64,000 nt of DNA from Massilia sp. NR 4-1. GTDB taxonomy: Bacteria; Pseudomonadota; Gammaproteobacteria; Burkholderiales; Burkholderiaceae_D. Position 1 is the stretch's first letter, and every line of letters begins with the position of its first letter. The stretch covers positions 3,100,001 through 3,164,000 of the forward strand of contig NZ_CP012201.1 of NCBI RefSeq assembly GCF_001191005.1, in the 5' to 3' direction. Position numbers and translations under genes: made by a program. This document shows, one piece after another, positions 10,988 to 20,648 of this stretch. A model generated the notes under the pieces. The model was given only the letters and a program-made list of their open reading frames with translations. It was not told the origin of the DNA and did not search any database.

Positions 10988-11941
10988 ATGGAACTACGCC
11001 ATCTGCGCTACTTTGTCGCCGTCGCCGAAGAGCTGAGTTTCACGCGCGCCGCCGAGCGCCTGCACATCGGCCAGCCGCCGCTGAGCCAGCAAATCCAGGC
11101 GCTGGAGGCGGAAGTCGGCGCGCGTCTGCTGGAACGCAGCAAGCGCTGGGTCAGGCTGACGGAAGCGGGCAAACTGTTCCTGGCCGATGCGCGCCGCGTG
11201 CTGGCCTTGTCGGAACAGGCGGTGCTGACGGCGCAGCGCGCCGAACGCGGCGAGGCGGGCGAGCTGCGCATCGGTTTCACCTTTTCCACGCCGTTCACGC
11301 CGCTCTTCGCGCGCGTCATCAATCTGTACCGCCAGCGCTTTCCGCAAGTGACATTGACCTTGCGCGAGCTGGCCACGCTGCACCAGATCGATGCCATCGA
11401 GGCGCATGAACTGGACCTGGGCTTCATCCGCCCGCCCGAAGCGCCGATCCCGGAAGGCATCGGCATCACCGAGCTGCGCCACGATCCGCTGCTGCTGGTA
11501 CTGCCGGCCAGCTCCCCGCTGGCGCGCAAGAAGCGGGTCGCGATCAGCGAGCTGCAAGGCCTGCCCTTCGTGATGTATCCGAAGAACGCGGGGACGGGGA
11601 TTTATCCGCAGATTTTCCGCCTGTGCCGCGCCGCCGGTTTCGTGCCGAAGATCGGCATGGAGGCGGGCGAAGCGTCCACCATCATCGGCCTGGTGGCGGC
11701 CGGTTGCGGCGTGTCGGTGCTGCCCGACTCCTTCAACCGCATGCATATGGAAGGCGTGGTGTACCGACCCCTGGCCGATCCGGCGGCGACCACCGAGCTA
11801 TGGCTGGCGCAGCGGCGCAACGACAGCAGCCCTTTGGTGGCGGCCTTTATCGCGCTGGCGCGCGAAGCGGTGAACGAGCTGGATGAGATGGATGCGCCGT
11901 CCCGCGCTCCGAAGAAGGCGGGACAGGCAGGTCGGACTTAA
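10988..11941 (+). CDS. LysR-family transcriptional regulator
   Basis: 317 residues with the typical N-terminal winged helix-turn-helix (MELRHLRYFVAVAEELSFTRAAERLHIGQPPLSQQIQALE, residues 1-40) and a C-terminal effector-binding domain ending in a basic tail. It is divergent from the MFS gene at 9660-10880 and therefore probably controls that pump and itself. The inducer is not predictable. A hairpin at 11971-12003 ends the transcript. Confidence 0.93.
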   Translation: MELRHLRYFVAVAEELSFTRAAERLHIGQPPLSQQIQALEAEVGARLLERSKRWVRLTEAGKLFLADARRVLALSEQAVLTAQRAERGEAGELRIGFTFSTPFTPLFARVINLYRQRFPQVTLTLRELATLHQIDAIEAHELDLGFIRPPEAPIPEGIGITELRHDPLLLVLPASSPLARKKRVAISELQGLPFVMYPKNAGTGIYPQIFRLCRAAGFVPKIGMEAGEASTIIGLVAAGCGVSVLPDSFNRMHMEGVVYRPLADPAATTELWLAQRRNDSSPLVAAFIALAREAVNELDEMDAPSRAPKKAGQAGRT

Positions 11942-11970
11942 GCGCAGCTGCGCCACAACCGGCCTGGCTG

Positions 11971-12003
11971 GCCGGACTTGGCGGCGCTTCCGCCAGGTCC
12001 GGC
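11971..12003. terminator. Bidirectional hairpin between convergent genes
   Basis: 14-bp stem GCCGGACTTGGCGG/CCGCCAGGTCCGGC with one G-T wobble and a 5-base loop, between the LysR stop and the last gene of the J-domain operon. No T-run is seen. Confidence 0.5.
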
Positions 12004-12025
12004 ATAAGCTGCGATGGCGGCGGAT

Positions 12026-12898
12026 TTAGTCGTAATCCGCTTCCAGTTCGGAACCGGCGTAGTTTTCCAGGTCGGCGAACAGGGTTTTCATGGCCGTACG
12101 GCCGGGGATTTTCTGCAGCACGGTGCAAGTGCGGCGGTACAGGTCGATGCGGTCGAGCAGCACGGCGTGGTGCTGCACCGGCACCACGCCGGCCAACGCC
12201 GCCCAACCGGCTTCGAAATCGGGCTTGTGCTTGCGCACCGCTTTCACGAAGCGTTCGAACTCCTTCTGCCCCGTGCGCGCCACCACCCGCCCCCCGCCTT
12301 CGACGGCGAAGATGATGGACAGCGCAATCACGCCTTCCGCATTCAGGTCGGCATCCTTGACCGGGCCCTCGCTGTTATGGCGGCGCAGCCAGTTGGCCAG
12401 GCGCACCACGGCCTGCACTTGCTGGCGTTGTTTGAGCTGGGTCTGGAACTTGTCCGGGCCATTCCAGTTCTGGTTCGGATCGGTGAAGCAGATATCGAAG
12501 AACAGGTCGCGCAGACGGCGCTGGGAATACACCGGATCCAGGTCGTACTCGCCCACCAGGGTGTCTTCCGGCATCTGCGACAGCTCCTTCAGCTGGCGGA
12601 AGCCGGCCTGGAAGGCCGCCTCGGCGCCGTTATCGACCAGGAAGTCGAGCGCCGCCTGGTCGCTGTCCACCGCCAGCAGCTGCTCCAGGCCCAGCGAGAC
12701 GCCGCCCACCGTCAGGTTGAGCGCCTTCTGGATGCCTTCGGCGGTGCGGTTGTTGGTGAACTTCTCCGCCACCATGGCCGTGATGCCGGTCAGCTCGTCG
12801 GCCAGCATCACGGCCGCGTCCGGGCGTTCGTCGCCCGGCAGCAGCTTGATGGCGCGCGTCAGGCGCGGCAGGCTTTCTTGTACGAGTGCGGGCAGCAT
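12026..12898 (-). CDS. Unrecognised protein, last gene of the J-domain operon
   Basis: 290 residues, function unknown. Mostly alpha-helical, without signal peptide or membrane segment; ends in an acidic ENYAGSELEADYD tail. Recognisable only as conserved-looking soluble protein (LPGDERPDAAVMLADELTGITAMVAEKF, VEGGGRVVARTGQKEFERF). Its start overlaps the stop of the preceding gene by one base (TGATG), implying coupled translation with the 260-residue protein. It might act with the other operon products and the J-domain protein as a substrate or co-factor of DnaK; that is inference from context only. Confidence 0.75.
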   Translation of the reverse strand: MLPALVQESLPRLTRAIKLLPGDERPDAAVMLADELTGITAMVAEKFTNNRTAEGIQKALNLTVGGVSLGLEQLLAVDSDQAALDFLVDNGAEAAFQAGFRQLKELSQMPEDTLVGEYDLDPVYSQRRLRDLFFDICFTDPNQNWNGPDKFQTQLKQRQQVQAVVRLANWLRRHNSEGPVKDADLNAEGVIALSIIFAVEGGGRVVARTGQKEFERFVKAVRKHKPDFEAGWAALAGVVPVQHHAVLLDRIDLYRRTCTVLQKIPGRTAMKTLFADLENYAGSELEADYD

Positions 12899-13680
12899 CA
12901 GTTGAAGATCCCCGTGCCCATGCTGCGGCGCGAGCCTGCCTTGGCCGCCGTGCTGCGGGTGCTCGGCACCTGTTTGCGCAGACGGTACAGCAGCTCCTTG
13001 GTGGAGCGCTGCAGGAAGGACGGCTCCTCATCCGGGTCGTCGCTGAATTCGGCGTCGGCCAGGTCGGCGCTGTGGCGGAAGTCCGGGAACAGCTCGAACA
13101 GGGCGCGGTCCCAGCCATCTTCGCTGGCCTTGGCCAGGGCCAGCGCCAGCGGCACGACATCATTGTCGGACGTGGTCTGGCCGGTGATGTACGGGCCTTT
13201 GGAAATGATCTCGCCGGCCAGTTCCAGCACCTCTTTCGGCGCCATCGAAAACAGGATGGCGAAGGCGGTGCAGCCCCAGTCGGTGGCGGACGCCTCCTGC
13301 AGCAGCTCGTCGCGGCGTTCCTCGTCCTCGGTGCCGAACACCACGCCGTGGATGTGCGCGAACAGCGATTCGGCGATGCGCTCGGGATCGTCCTCGATCA
13401 GATCGTCCGGCCAGGTCGCGGCCAGATAGGCCAGGCTCTGCGCCCAGGCCTTGGGCGGCACCAGCAGGGTCGCCAGCGACAGCTTGCCGCCGTCGAAGCC
13501 GGCCATATGCAGGGCCGTCACATGCGGCGGAATATTGTTGAGCACTTCCACCACGGCCAGATCGCCGTGCTGTTCGGCCGCTTCGGCGAAAGCCTGCTCA
13601 GCGTGGCTCAGGGAGCCGGCCAGCACCAGTTCCGTCACCTGCTTGCTGATGGCTGGCAGATTGCTGTTATCGGACATCAC
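12898..13680 (-). CDS. Unrecognised soluble protein of the J-domain operon
   Basis: 260 residues, not recognised. Begins MMSDNSNLPAISKQVTELVLAGSLSHAEQAFAEAAEQHGDLAVVEVL, which reads like helical-repeat (TPR-like) sequence, followed by an acidic middle (DDPDEEPSF) and a basic C-terminus. There is no export signal. It overlaps the upstream 167-residue gene by 4 bases (ATGA) and the downstream gene by 1 base, so all three are translationally coupled. Confidence 0.75.
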   Translation of the reverse strand: MMSDNSNLPAISKQVTELVLAGSLSHAEQAFAEAAEQHGDLAVVEVLNNIPPHVTALHMAGFDGGKLSLATLLVPPKAWAQSLAYLAATWPDDLIEDDPERIAESLFAHIHGVVFGTEDEERRDELLQEASATDWGCTAFAILFSMAPKEVLELAGEIISKGPYITGQTTSDNDVVPLALALAKASEDGWDRALFELFPDFRHSADLADAEFSDDPDEEPSFLQRSTKELLYRLRKQVPSTRSTAAKAGSRRSMGTGIFN

Positions 13681-14180
13681 TGCTCTCCTTCCTGATCGAA
13701 CATCTGGGCGAAATCGTCGCTCACCGCGTCGTCGTAGTCGTCGCCATCGTCCCCGTCATCGCCCTCGGCCAGTTGGTCGAGCGACACATCGTCTTCCGAC
13801 CACAGGCGCGGGTGCTTGTGCAGGAAGGCGGTGATGATGGCCTGGCGTCCCAGGTCGGGGTAGTTCTCTTCCAGCGCGGCATACATCTTTTCCGCCTCGC
13901 CGGAGCAGGAGGCGGCGGCGAACACGCGCGCCGCGTCGCCGTCTTCGAAATCGCCCGCCTCTTCCAGGATGGTCTGCCGGTCGTGGAACTCGATATGGTC
14001 CACCAGGGCGAAGGCCATCATGTTCAGGTCTTCGATGCCGGCGCCACTTGCGTATTCCGACACCAGGGCCTGGATCATGTTCTGGTAATTCTTGCGGTCG
14101 GGCGGGTCGCCCAAAATGCCTTCGATCTGGCCGCCCAATTCGCGCGACTGATAGGCGAATTCAGGGTGTACTCTACTCAT
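13677..14180 (-). CDS. Unrecognised acidic protein of the J-domain operon
   Basis: 167 residues, not recognised. Predicted helical; the last 30 residues are very acidic (EGDDGDDGDDYDDAVSDDF). It has HEAT/TPR-like spacing of hydrophobic residues (YQNMIQALVSEYASGAGIEDLNMMAFALVDH) but no named domain. It lies 38 bases after the J-domain gene and overlaps the next gene by 4 bases. The acidic tail could bind a basic partner such as the following proteins, but this is inference. Confidence 0.72.
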   Translation of the reverse strand: MSRVHPEFAYQSRELGGQIEGILGDPPDRKNYQNMIQALVSEYASGAGIEDLNMMAFALVDHIEFHDRQTILEEAGDFEDGDAARVFAAASCSGEAEKMYAALEENYPDLGRQAIITAFLHKHPRLWSEDDVSLDQLAEGDDGDDGDDYDDAVSDDFAQMFDQEGEQ

Positions 14181-14218
14181 TGCTTATTTTCTTTCAGATG
14201 ATGTTGTGTGGCGCGGCG

Positions 14219-14512
14219 TCAGGCGGCGGGCAGGCCCACGCCGTGCAGGCTGAAGACCGAGCGCCACAGCTGATACGCCTCCGCCTCCGGATCGATGACG
14301 ATGCGGTGGTTCAGGCTCTGGTTGTACTCTTCGCGCTTGACGGGGTCGGACAGCACCTCGTAGGCCTTCACGATGGCCTTGAAGCGGGCGTCCGCGCCGG
14401 GCGCCGGGTTGCGGTCCGGGTGGAAACGCATGGCCAGCGACCGGTAAACCTTCTTGATTTCCTCGTCCGAGGCATTGGGCGCGACACCGAGCACATTATA
14501 TAAATTATCCAT
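14219..14512 (-). CDS. Small J-domain (DnaJ-like) protein
   Basis: 97 residues. Residues 3-65 form a complete J-domain (DNLYNVLGVAPNASDEEIKK, then RFHPDRNP with the essential HPD, then YEVLSDPVKREEYN). J-domains stimulate the ATPase of DnaK-type chaperones and deliver a chosen client. There is no G/F region, zinc finger or client-binding C-terminal domain; only about 30 extra residues follow. It is the first gene of the operon, so the three downstream proteins may supply specificity. A GGAG precedes the ATG at 14512. Confidence 0.9.
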   Translation of the reverse strand: MDNLYNVLGVAPNASDEEIKKVYRSLAMRFHPDRNPAPGADARFKAIVKAYEVLSDPVKREEYNQSLNHRIVIDPEAEAYQLWRSVFSLHGVGLPAA

Positions 14513-14646
14513 AAGGAAACTCCGGGGCCGATTGCCGATAATGTGTAAAGACGAATTATCCTATAGAAAAGCATATGCCGTCCCGCTGGATGGTCGCCGC
14601 GTACGGTAAAATGCACGATATTCGACTCTTTTCCCGTCCTTTTTAC

Positions 14647-16413
<1,767 letters not shown>

Positions 16414-16433
16414 AGTATTGCCTTTTCAAATGA

Positions 16434-16457
16434 AACCGCCTTCGGGCGGTTTTTTTT
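16434..16457 (+). terminator. glnS Rho-independent terminator
   Basis: AACCGCC-TTCG-GGCGGTT stem with a stable UUCG tetraloop (16434-16451), followed by an eight-T run. It starts 20 bases after the glnS stop. Confidence 0.92.
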
Positions 16458-16586
16458 CATCAAAAACAAATCTAACGTTTGAGGTTTATCAAGAGAACAA
16501 ATACACTACATCCTGTAGGGCGTTGCCTTATTTGAAATATTCGAAATTATTAAACATTTTCGCTTGAAAGTTGCTGCGCCCACGGT

Positions 16587-18389
16587 ATGCGCATTTTCCA
16601 AAAACAGCGACACCCCTCCACCCTGAGCAATCCCAAAGCCTGGGGCGGCGTGCTGTTGTCCCTGGGCGTCGGCGCCCTGCTGTATTTCGTGGCCTACACC
16701 TCCACCGAGAGCGAGGCGCGCGAACGCTTTGCTATTCAAGCCGGCAACACGCAATACAATATCGTGGCCGGCATCAAGGCCTATACCGATGTGCTGCGCA
16801 GCGCCGCCAGTTTCTTCCAGGCCGTGGACGAGGTCACGCCGGAAAACTTCCGCCGCTATGTCTCGGGCCTGGACCTGGCCGAACACTTCCCCGCCATCGC
16901 CAGCATCAATTTCGCCCGCCATCTGAAGGCGGACCAGCGTCCAGCCTTTGAGCAAAGCATGCGGCATTGGGGACAAGGCGAAGGCTATCCCGGCTTCCGC
17001 CTGCAACCGCCGGGACTGCGCACCGAATACGCGGTGCTGACCCTGCTTGAGCCGATGACCGACAACCACACCAAGTACGGCATGGATATCGCCATCCGTC
17101 CGCAGGTGGCGCTGGCCCTGGCGCAGTCGCGCGACAGCGGCGAATTAAGCAGCTCCGGCCAGCCCGTGGGCCTGACCGAACCAGGCCAGTCGGGCATGGG
17201 GCTGCGCCTGCCGGTATATCGCAAGGGCCTGCCCGCTTTCAGCGTGGCGGAAAGGCGGGCCGCGTATATGGGTTCGGTCGGCATCGGCTTCAGCATCCAG
17301 CGCCTGATGCAGGGCGCGCTGGCCGACACTTCGCTGCAGCAGATGCGCGTCACCCTGTACAACGGCATCGCCAAACCGGGCGCGCCGGCGCCGCTGCTGC
17401 TGTTCGACAGCGAATCCGGCATGGCGCATGGACCGAAGGAGCCGAGCTTCGAACTGGATCTGCCGGTGAACTTCAACGGCCATTTATGGAACGCGCATTT
17501 CAGCATGCCGGAACGCGCGCTGTACTCGCGCTTCGACGTGTATCTGCCGTGGCTGGCGGGCGCGCTGAGCGGCACCGCCTGCCTGCTGCTGTATGCCTTG
17601 TTCCATACCTTGAGTTCTTCGCGCCAGCGCGCGATCAAGATGGCGCGCGCCATGACGCGCGAGCTGCGCGATTCGCAGGCCAAGCTGCAGCTGTCGCACC
17701 AGAAGCTGCGCCGCCTGGCGGCCCACTCCGACAAGATCAAGGAAGAAGAACGCAAGCGCATCGCGCGCGAGATCCACGACGATCTGGGACAGAACCTGCT
17801 GGTGCTGCGCATCGAAGCCGACATGCTGGCCTCACGCACGCAGGGCCACCATCCGCGCCTGCACGCGCGCGCCAGCGCCACCTTGCGCCAGATCGACAAC
17901 ACCATCGGCAGCGTGCGCCACATCATCAACGATCTGCGCCCGCATGTGCTGGACCTGGGTTTGAGCGCGGCCGTGGAATGGCAGATCGGCCAGTTCCGCC
18001 AACGCTCCGGCATCAGCTGCGAACTGGTGGAAGACGGCAGCGACAAGGATATCGACGACCATTGCGCCACCGCGTATTTCCGCATCCTGCAGGAGTCCCT
18101 CAGCAATATCAGCCAGCACGCCAAGGCCAGCCAGGTGCGCGTCGAGCTGCGCCACCAGGGCGGCACGCTGCGCATGACCATCAGCGACAATGGCGTGGGC
18201 ATCCGCGCCAGCAGCCGCAACAAATCAGGCTCCTTCGGCCTGGTGGGCATCGAGGAGCGCGTCAATCTGCTCGGCGGCCAATGTTCCATCATCGGCATTC
18301 CGGACGCGGGCACGACCGTGACCGTGATGGTGCCGCTGCACACCTCCCTCCCCACCGCGCCGTCTGCCGCCGCCACGCTTCCGGCCTAA
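16587..18389 (+). CDS. CHASE-domain sensor histidine kinase (NarL-type, HisKA_3)
   Basis: 600-residue inner-membrane sensor kinase. A transmembrane helix at residues 14-34 (WGGVLLSLGVGALLYFVAYTS) is followed by a periplasmic CHASE domain (FRRYVSGLDLAEHFPAIASI), a second helix near 318-340, a short coiled coil, the HisKA_3 box RKRIAREIHDDLGQNLL with phospho-acceptor His397, and a HATPase with the N box and DNGVGI. Such kinases phosphorylate LuxR-type response regulators, but none lies nearby, so it is an orphan here. The ligand is unknown. It is followed by the FNR-type promoter of the repeat-protein gene. Confidence 0.92.
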   Translation: MRIFQKQRHPSTLSNPKAWGGVLLSLGVGALLYFVAYTSTESEARERFAIQAGNTQYNIVAGIKAYTDVLRSAASFFQAVDEVTPENFRRYVSGLDLAEHFPAIASINFARHLKADQRPAFEQSMRHWGQGEGYPGFRLQPPGLRTEYAVLTLLEPMTDNHTKYGMDIAIRPQVALALAQSRDSGELSSSGQPVGLTEPGQSGMGLRLPVYRKGLPAFSVAERRAAYMGSVGIGFSIQRLMQGALADTSLQQMRVTLYNGIAKPGAPAPLLLFDSESGMAHGPKEPSFELDLPVNFNGHLWNAHFSMPERALYSRFDVYLPWLAGALSGTACLLLYALFHTLSSSRQRAIKMARAMTRELRDSQAKLQLSHQKLRRLAAHSDKIKEEERKRIAREIHDDLGQNLLVLRIEADMLASRTQGHHPRLHARASATLRQIDNTIGSVRHIINDLRPHVLDLGLSAAVEWQIGQFRQRSGISCELVEDGSDKDIDDHCATAYFRILQESLSNISQHAKASQVRVELRHQGGTLRMTISDNGVGIRASSRNKSGSFGLVGIEERVNLLGGQCSIIGIPDAGTTVTVMVPLHTSLPTAPSAAATLPA

Positions 18390-18440
18390 GCCATGACCGG
18401 AAAAATCACGTGTGATTTTAGGAATTTGCTTCAAAAAAGC

Positions 18441-18482
18441 TTGATGAAAATCAAGATTGCCGGACATCACGTCGGCAAGAAT
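18441..18482 (+). promoter_or_regulatory. FNR/Anr-type class II promoter of the AWSGAAV repeat-protein gene
   Basis: TTGATGAAAATCAA (18441-18454) is a perfect FNR box (TTGAT-N4-ATCAA). A -10-like AAGAAT lies at 18477-18482, placing the box centre at -41.5 from a start near 18489, the class II geometry. The 5' leader would be about 54 bases with AAAGGAA before the ATG at 18543. This predicts induction at low oxygen by an FNR/Anr-family activator. Confidence 0.65.
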
Positions 18483-18542
18483 GTCCTTGCACCACGCTGT
18501 TCTTTCTTTCTCACCAGCCACAAACACTGAAAGGAACTACCA

Positions 18543-19454
18543 ATGAACGCAACCGACTTCAAGGCTATCGCTGAACTGGATCTGGACCCGATCAAGGTCA
18601 AGCTGATGCATGTCGAATCCGGGGAGGGCTGGAGCCTGGAGCGCGCCAATGCGGTGGAGTTCGAATACCGCCGTTTCCTGTACCTGATGAAGAAGTTCCC
18701 CAAAGAGCAAACCGCGCCGCTGATGGATGTGGATATTTTCTGGCACTACCATATTCTCGACACCATGAAATACGCTGTCGATTGCCAGGCCGTGTTCGGC
18801 TACTTCCTGCACCACTTCCCTTACATCGGCCTGCGTGGCGAGGACGATGAAGTGGCCCACGCCCGCGTCGGCCAGCGCATGAAAGAGCTGTACGAAGAAA
18901 CCTTCAACGAGCCGTATGTGCGCAGCCAGGCCGCCTGGTCGGGCGCCGCCGTGCAGCAGGACGATGCGCGAACCGCCTGGTCCGGCGCCGCGGTGGAAGC
19001 CAAAGCCGCCTGGTCGGGTGCGGCCGTGCAGGCGCAGACCGCCTGGTCGGGCGCCGCCGTACAGAAAGAGACGCAGCAAGCGCAGACGGCCTGGTCGGGC
19101 GCAGCGGTGCAGGCGCAAACCGCCTGGTCGGGCGCTGCCGTACAGAAAGAAACGCCGCAAGCGCAGACGGCCTGGTCGGGTGCAGCGGTGCAGGCGCAGA
19201 CCGCCTGGTCGGGGGCTGCCGTACAGAAAGAAACGCCGCAAGCACAGACCGCCTGGTCGGGCGCGGCGGTGCAGGCGCAGACCGCCTGGTCCGGCGCCGC
19301 CGTGCAAGCGGGCGCGGCCGAAACCCAAACTGCCTGGTCGGGTGCGGCAGTGCAACAGGCTACAGCTCCGGCCCAGACCGCCTGGTCGGGCGCGGCCGTG
19401 AGCCAGCCCACCACCTTCTACACCAACCGTCCCGCCCTGCCCCAGCAAGCCTGA
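18543..19454 (+). CDS. GRDP-like (DUF1399) N-terminal domain fused to 12 AWSGAAV repeats
   Basis: 303 residues. Residues 1-128 resemble the glycine-rich-domain-protein-like (GRDP/DUF1399) family: EGWSLERANAVEFEYRRFLYL, then DVDIFWHYHILDT (Trp67, His68, His70), then FGYFLHHFPYIGLRGEDD (His90, His91). Function is unknown; the paired histidines could bind metal. From residue 130 the protein is 12 copies of AWSGAAV separated by 4-9-residue linkers (mostly QAQT or QKETPQAQT), then a short tail FYTNRPAL. No signal peptide or membrane segment. A paralogue with different repeats follows 263 bases later. It could be a repetitive scaffold, a multi-core peptide precursor or an adhesive protein; nothing nearby encodes an obvious modifying enzyme. 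Confidence 0.85.
   Translation: MNATDFKAIAELDLDPIKVKLMHVESGEGWSLERANAVEFEYRRFLYLMKKFPKEQTAPLMDVDIFWHYHILDTMKYAVDCQAVFGYFLHHFPYIGLRGEDDEVAHARVGQRMKELYEETFNEPYVRSQAAWSGAAVQQDDARTAWSGAAVEAKAAWSGAAVQAQTAWSGAAVQKETQQAQTAWSGAAVQAQTAWSGAAVQKETPQAQTAWSGAAVQAQTAWSGAAVQKETPQAQTAWSGAAVQAQTAWSGAAVQAGAAETQTAWSGAAVQQATAPAQTAWSGAAVSQPTTFYTNRPALPQQA
18930..19410 (+). repeat. Tandem coding repeat array, 12 x AWSGAAV
   Basis: In-frame array with 33-base and 48-base units alternating in the middle (linkers QAQT and QKETPQAQT). The nucleotide copies are very similar (GCCTGGTCGGGCGC core), consistent with recent duplication or homogenisation within the gene. Confidence 0.92.
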
Positions 19455-19472
19455 TCCTGCTTGAGTCCCTCC

Positions 19473-19506
19473 CGCCGCCGGCGCCAAAAACCAGGCGCCG
19501 GCGGCG
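19473..19506. other. Perfect 13-bp stem-loop between the paralogues
   Basis: CGCCGCCGGCGCC (19473-19485) pairs perfectly with 19494-19506 around an 8-base loop, 18 bases after the first paralogue's stop. There is no T-run. It is a likely transcript-end or stabilising hairpin. Confidence 0.65.
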
Positions 19507-19551
19507 CGTGTCGCAGTTGCGCTACAGCATCTATTTTTTCGAAATCCCGGC

Positions 19552-19579
19552 TTGTATTTCGCAACATCCTGCTTATACT
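19552..19579 (+). promoter_or_regulatory. Sigma-70 promoter of the AYSGVP repeat-protein gene
   Basis: TTGTAT (19552-19557), 16-base spacer, TATACT (19574-19579). Transcription would start near 19586 and leave a leader of about 130 bases. No FNR box is present, so the two paralogues appear to be controlled differently. Confidence 0.55.
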
Positions 19580-19717
19580 GAGCTTCGTTGATGAGGTATT
19601 TGTTGCTCCGCATCAATTCATCGTTCCCAGCATCCCGAACGTGCTCGACGCCCAGCCAGATAACAGCAGGCCACGGACGGCGTCCCTTTTTCTTCCATTC
19701 ATACAAAGGGATTTATC

Positions 19718-20569
19718 ATGATTTCAGCAGAAAGCTTCAAAGCCATCGCCGAGCTCGACCTTGAGCCTATCAAAGTAAAAATCATGCACGAGGAATCGGG
19801 CGAAGGCTGGTCGCTGCAGCAAGCCAATGCCGTGGAATTCGAATACCGCCGCTTTTTGTACCTGATGAAAACCTTCCCGCATGAGCAAACCGCGCCGCTC
19901 AAGGATGTCGATACGTTCTGGCACTACCACATTCTCGACACCATGAAATACGCCGTCGATTGCGAAGCCGTGTTCGGTTACTTCCTGCACCACTTCCCGT
20001 ATATCGGCCTGCGCGGCGAAGACGATCTGGAAGCCCACCACCGCGTCGGCGAGCGCATGAAGGAATTGTATGAAAGCACGTTCGGCGAAAGCTATCTGCG
20101 GGCAGAACAGGCTTATTCCGGCGTGCCGTCCCAGCAAGCCTCGGCCTATTCCGGCGTGCCTACCGTGGCTTACTCCGGTGTCCCTGCCGCCGCAGCGAAA
20201 ACCGCGTACTCGGGGGTACCCTCGGTAGCGTATTCCGGCGTACCGGCGGCGCAGGCGCAAACGGCTTACTCGGGGGTGCCGGCCAAACGGGCTGAAACGG
20301 CCTACTCCGGCGTACCCGCCGCGCAAGCCCAGACCGCCTATTCGGGCGTCCCGGCCCAGCGCGCTGAAACAGCTTACTCCGGCGTACCGGCAGCCCAGGC
20401 GCAGACCGCTTACTCCGGTGTGCCGGCGGCACAGGCCAAGACGGCATATTCCGGCGTGCCCGCGGTGGCCTATTCCGGCGTGCCCAGCAGCCAGTCCAAG
20501 CAAGCCTACTCGGGTGTGCCTGCCGTGAAAACCGATGCCTTCTATGCACAGCGCCCGCGCCTGGCATAA
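19718..20569 (+). CDS. GRDP-like (DUF1399) N-terminal domain fused to 13 AYSGVP repeats
   Basis: 283 residues; paralogue of the gene at 18543-19454. Residues 1-130 are nearly the same domain (DVDTFWHYHILDT with Trp68/His69/His71 and FLHHFPYIGLRGEDD). From residue 132 there are 13 copies of AYSGVP with linkers such as AAQAQT, AKRAET or just AV, then the tail FYAQRPRLA, matching the FYxxRPxL end of the first paralogue. An AAAGGGA site precedes the ATG. Repeat codons vary at synonymous positions (TATTCCGGC, TACTCCGGT, TACTCGGGG), indicating selection on the peptide. Function unknown. Confidence 0.85.
   Translation: MISAESFKAIAELDLEPIKVKIMHEESGEGWSLQQANAVEFEYRRFLYLMKTFPHEQTAPLKDVDTFWHYHILDTMKYAVDCEAVFGYFLHHFPYIGLRGEDDLEAHHRVGERMKELYESTFGESYLRAEQAYSGVPSQQASAYSGVPTVAYSGVPAAAAKTAYSGVPSVAYSGVPAAQAQTAYSGVPAKRAETAYSGVPAAQAQTAYSGVPAQRAETAYSGVPAAQAQTAYSGVPAAQAKTAYSGVPAVAYSGVPSSQSKQAYSGVPAVKTDAFYAQRPRLA
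20111..20529 (+). repeat. Tandem coding repeat array, 13 x AYSGVP
   Basis: In-frame array with 24- to 36-base units. The hexapeptide is invariant while its codons differ between copies, unlike the more uniform AWSGAAV array upstream. Confidence 0.92.
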
Positions 20570-20584
20570 GCACTAAACGCTGGG

Positions 20585-20630
20585 AAAAAAAAAACAACGG
20601 CCGCCTCCTGTTGCCAGGAGCGGCCGTTTT
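20585..20630. terminator. Bidirectional terminator
   Basis: AACGGCCG (20596-20603) and CTCCTG (20605-20610) pair with CAGGAG (20615-20620) and CGGCCGTT (20621-20628), loop TTGC. A ten-A run precedes (T-run for the minus-strand gene) and TTTT follows, so it serves both convergent genes. Confidence 0.88.
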
Positions 20631-20648
20631 GCTTGAGCGCGGCGCAGC

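Noticed and set aside
18930..20529. CRISPR-like or satellite DNA in the repeat region
   Set aside because: Repeats are in frame, encode a conserved peptide, vary at synonymous sites and lack unique spacers of equal length; no cas genes.
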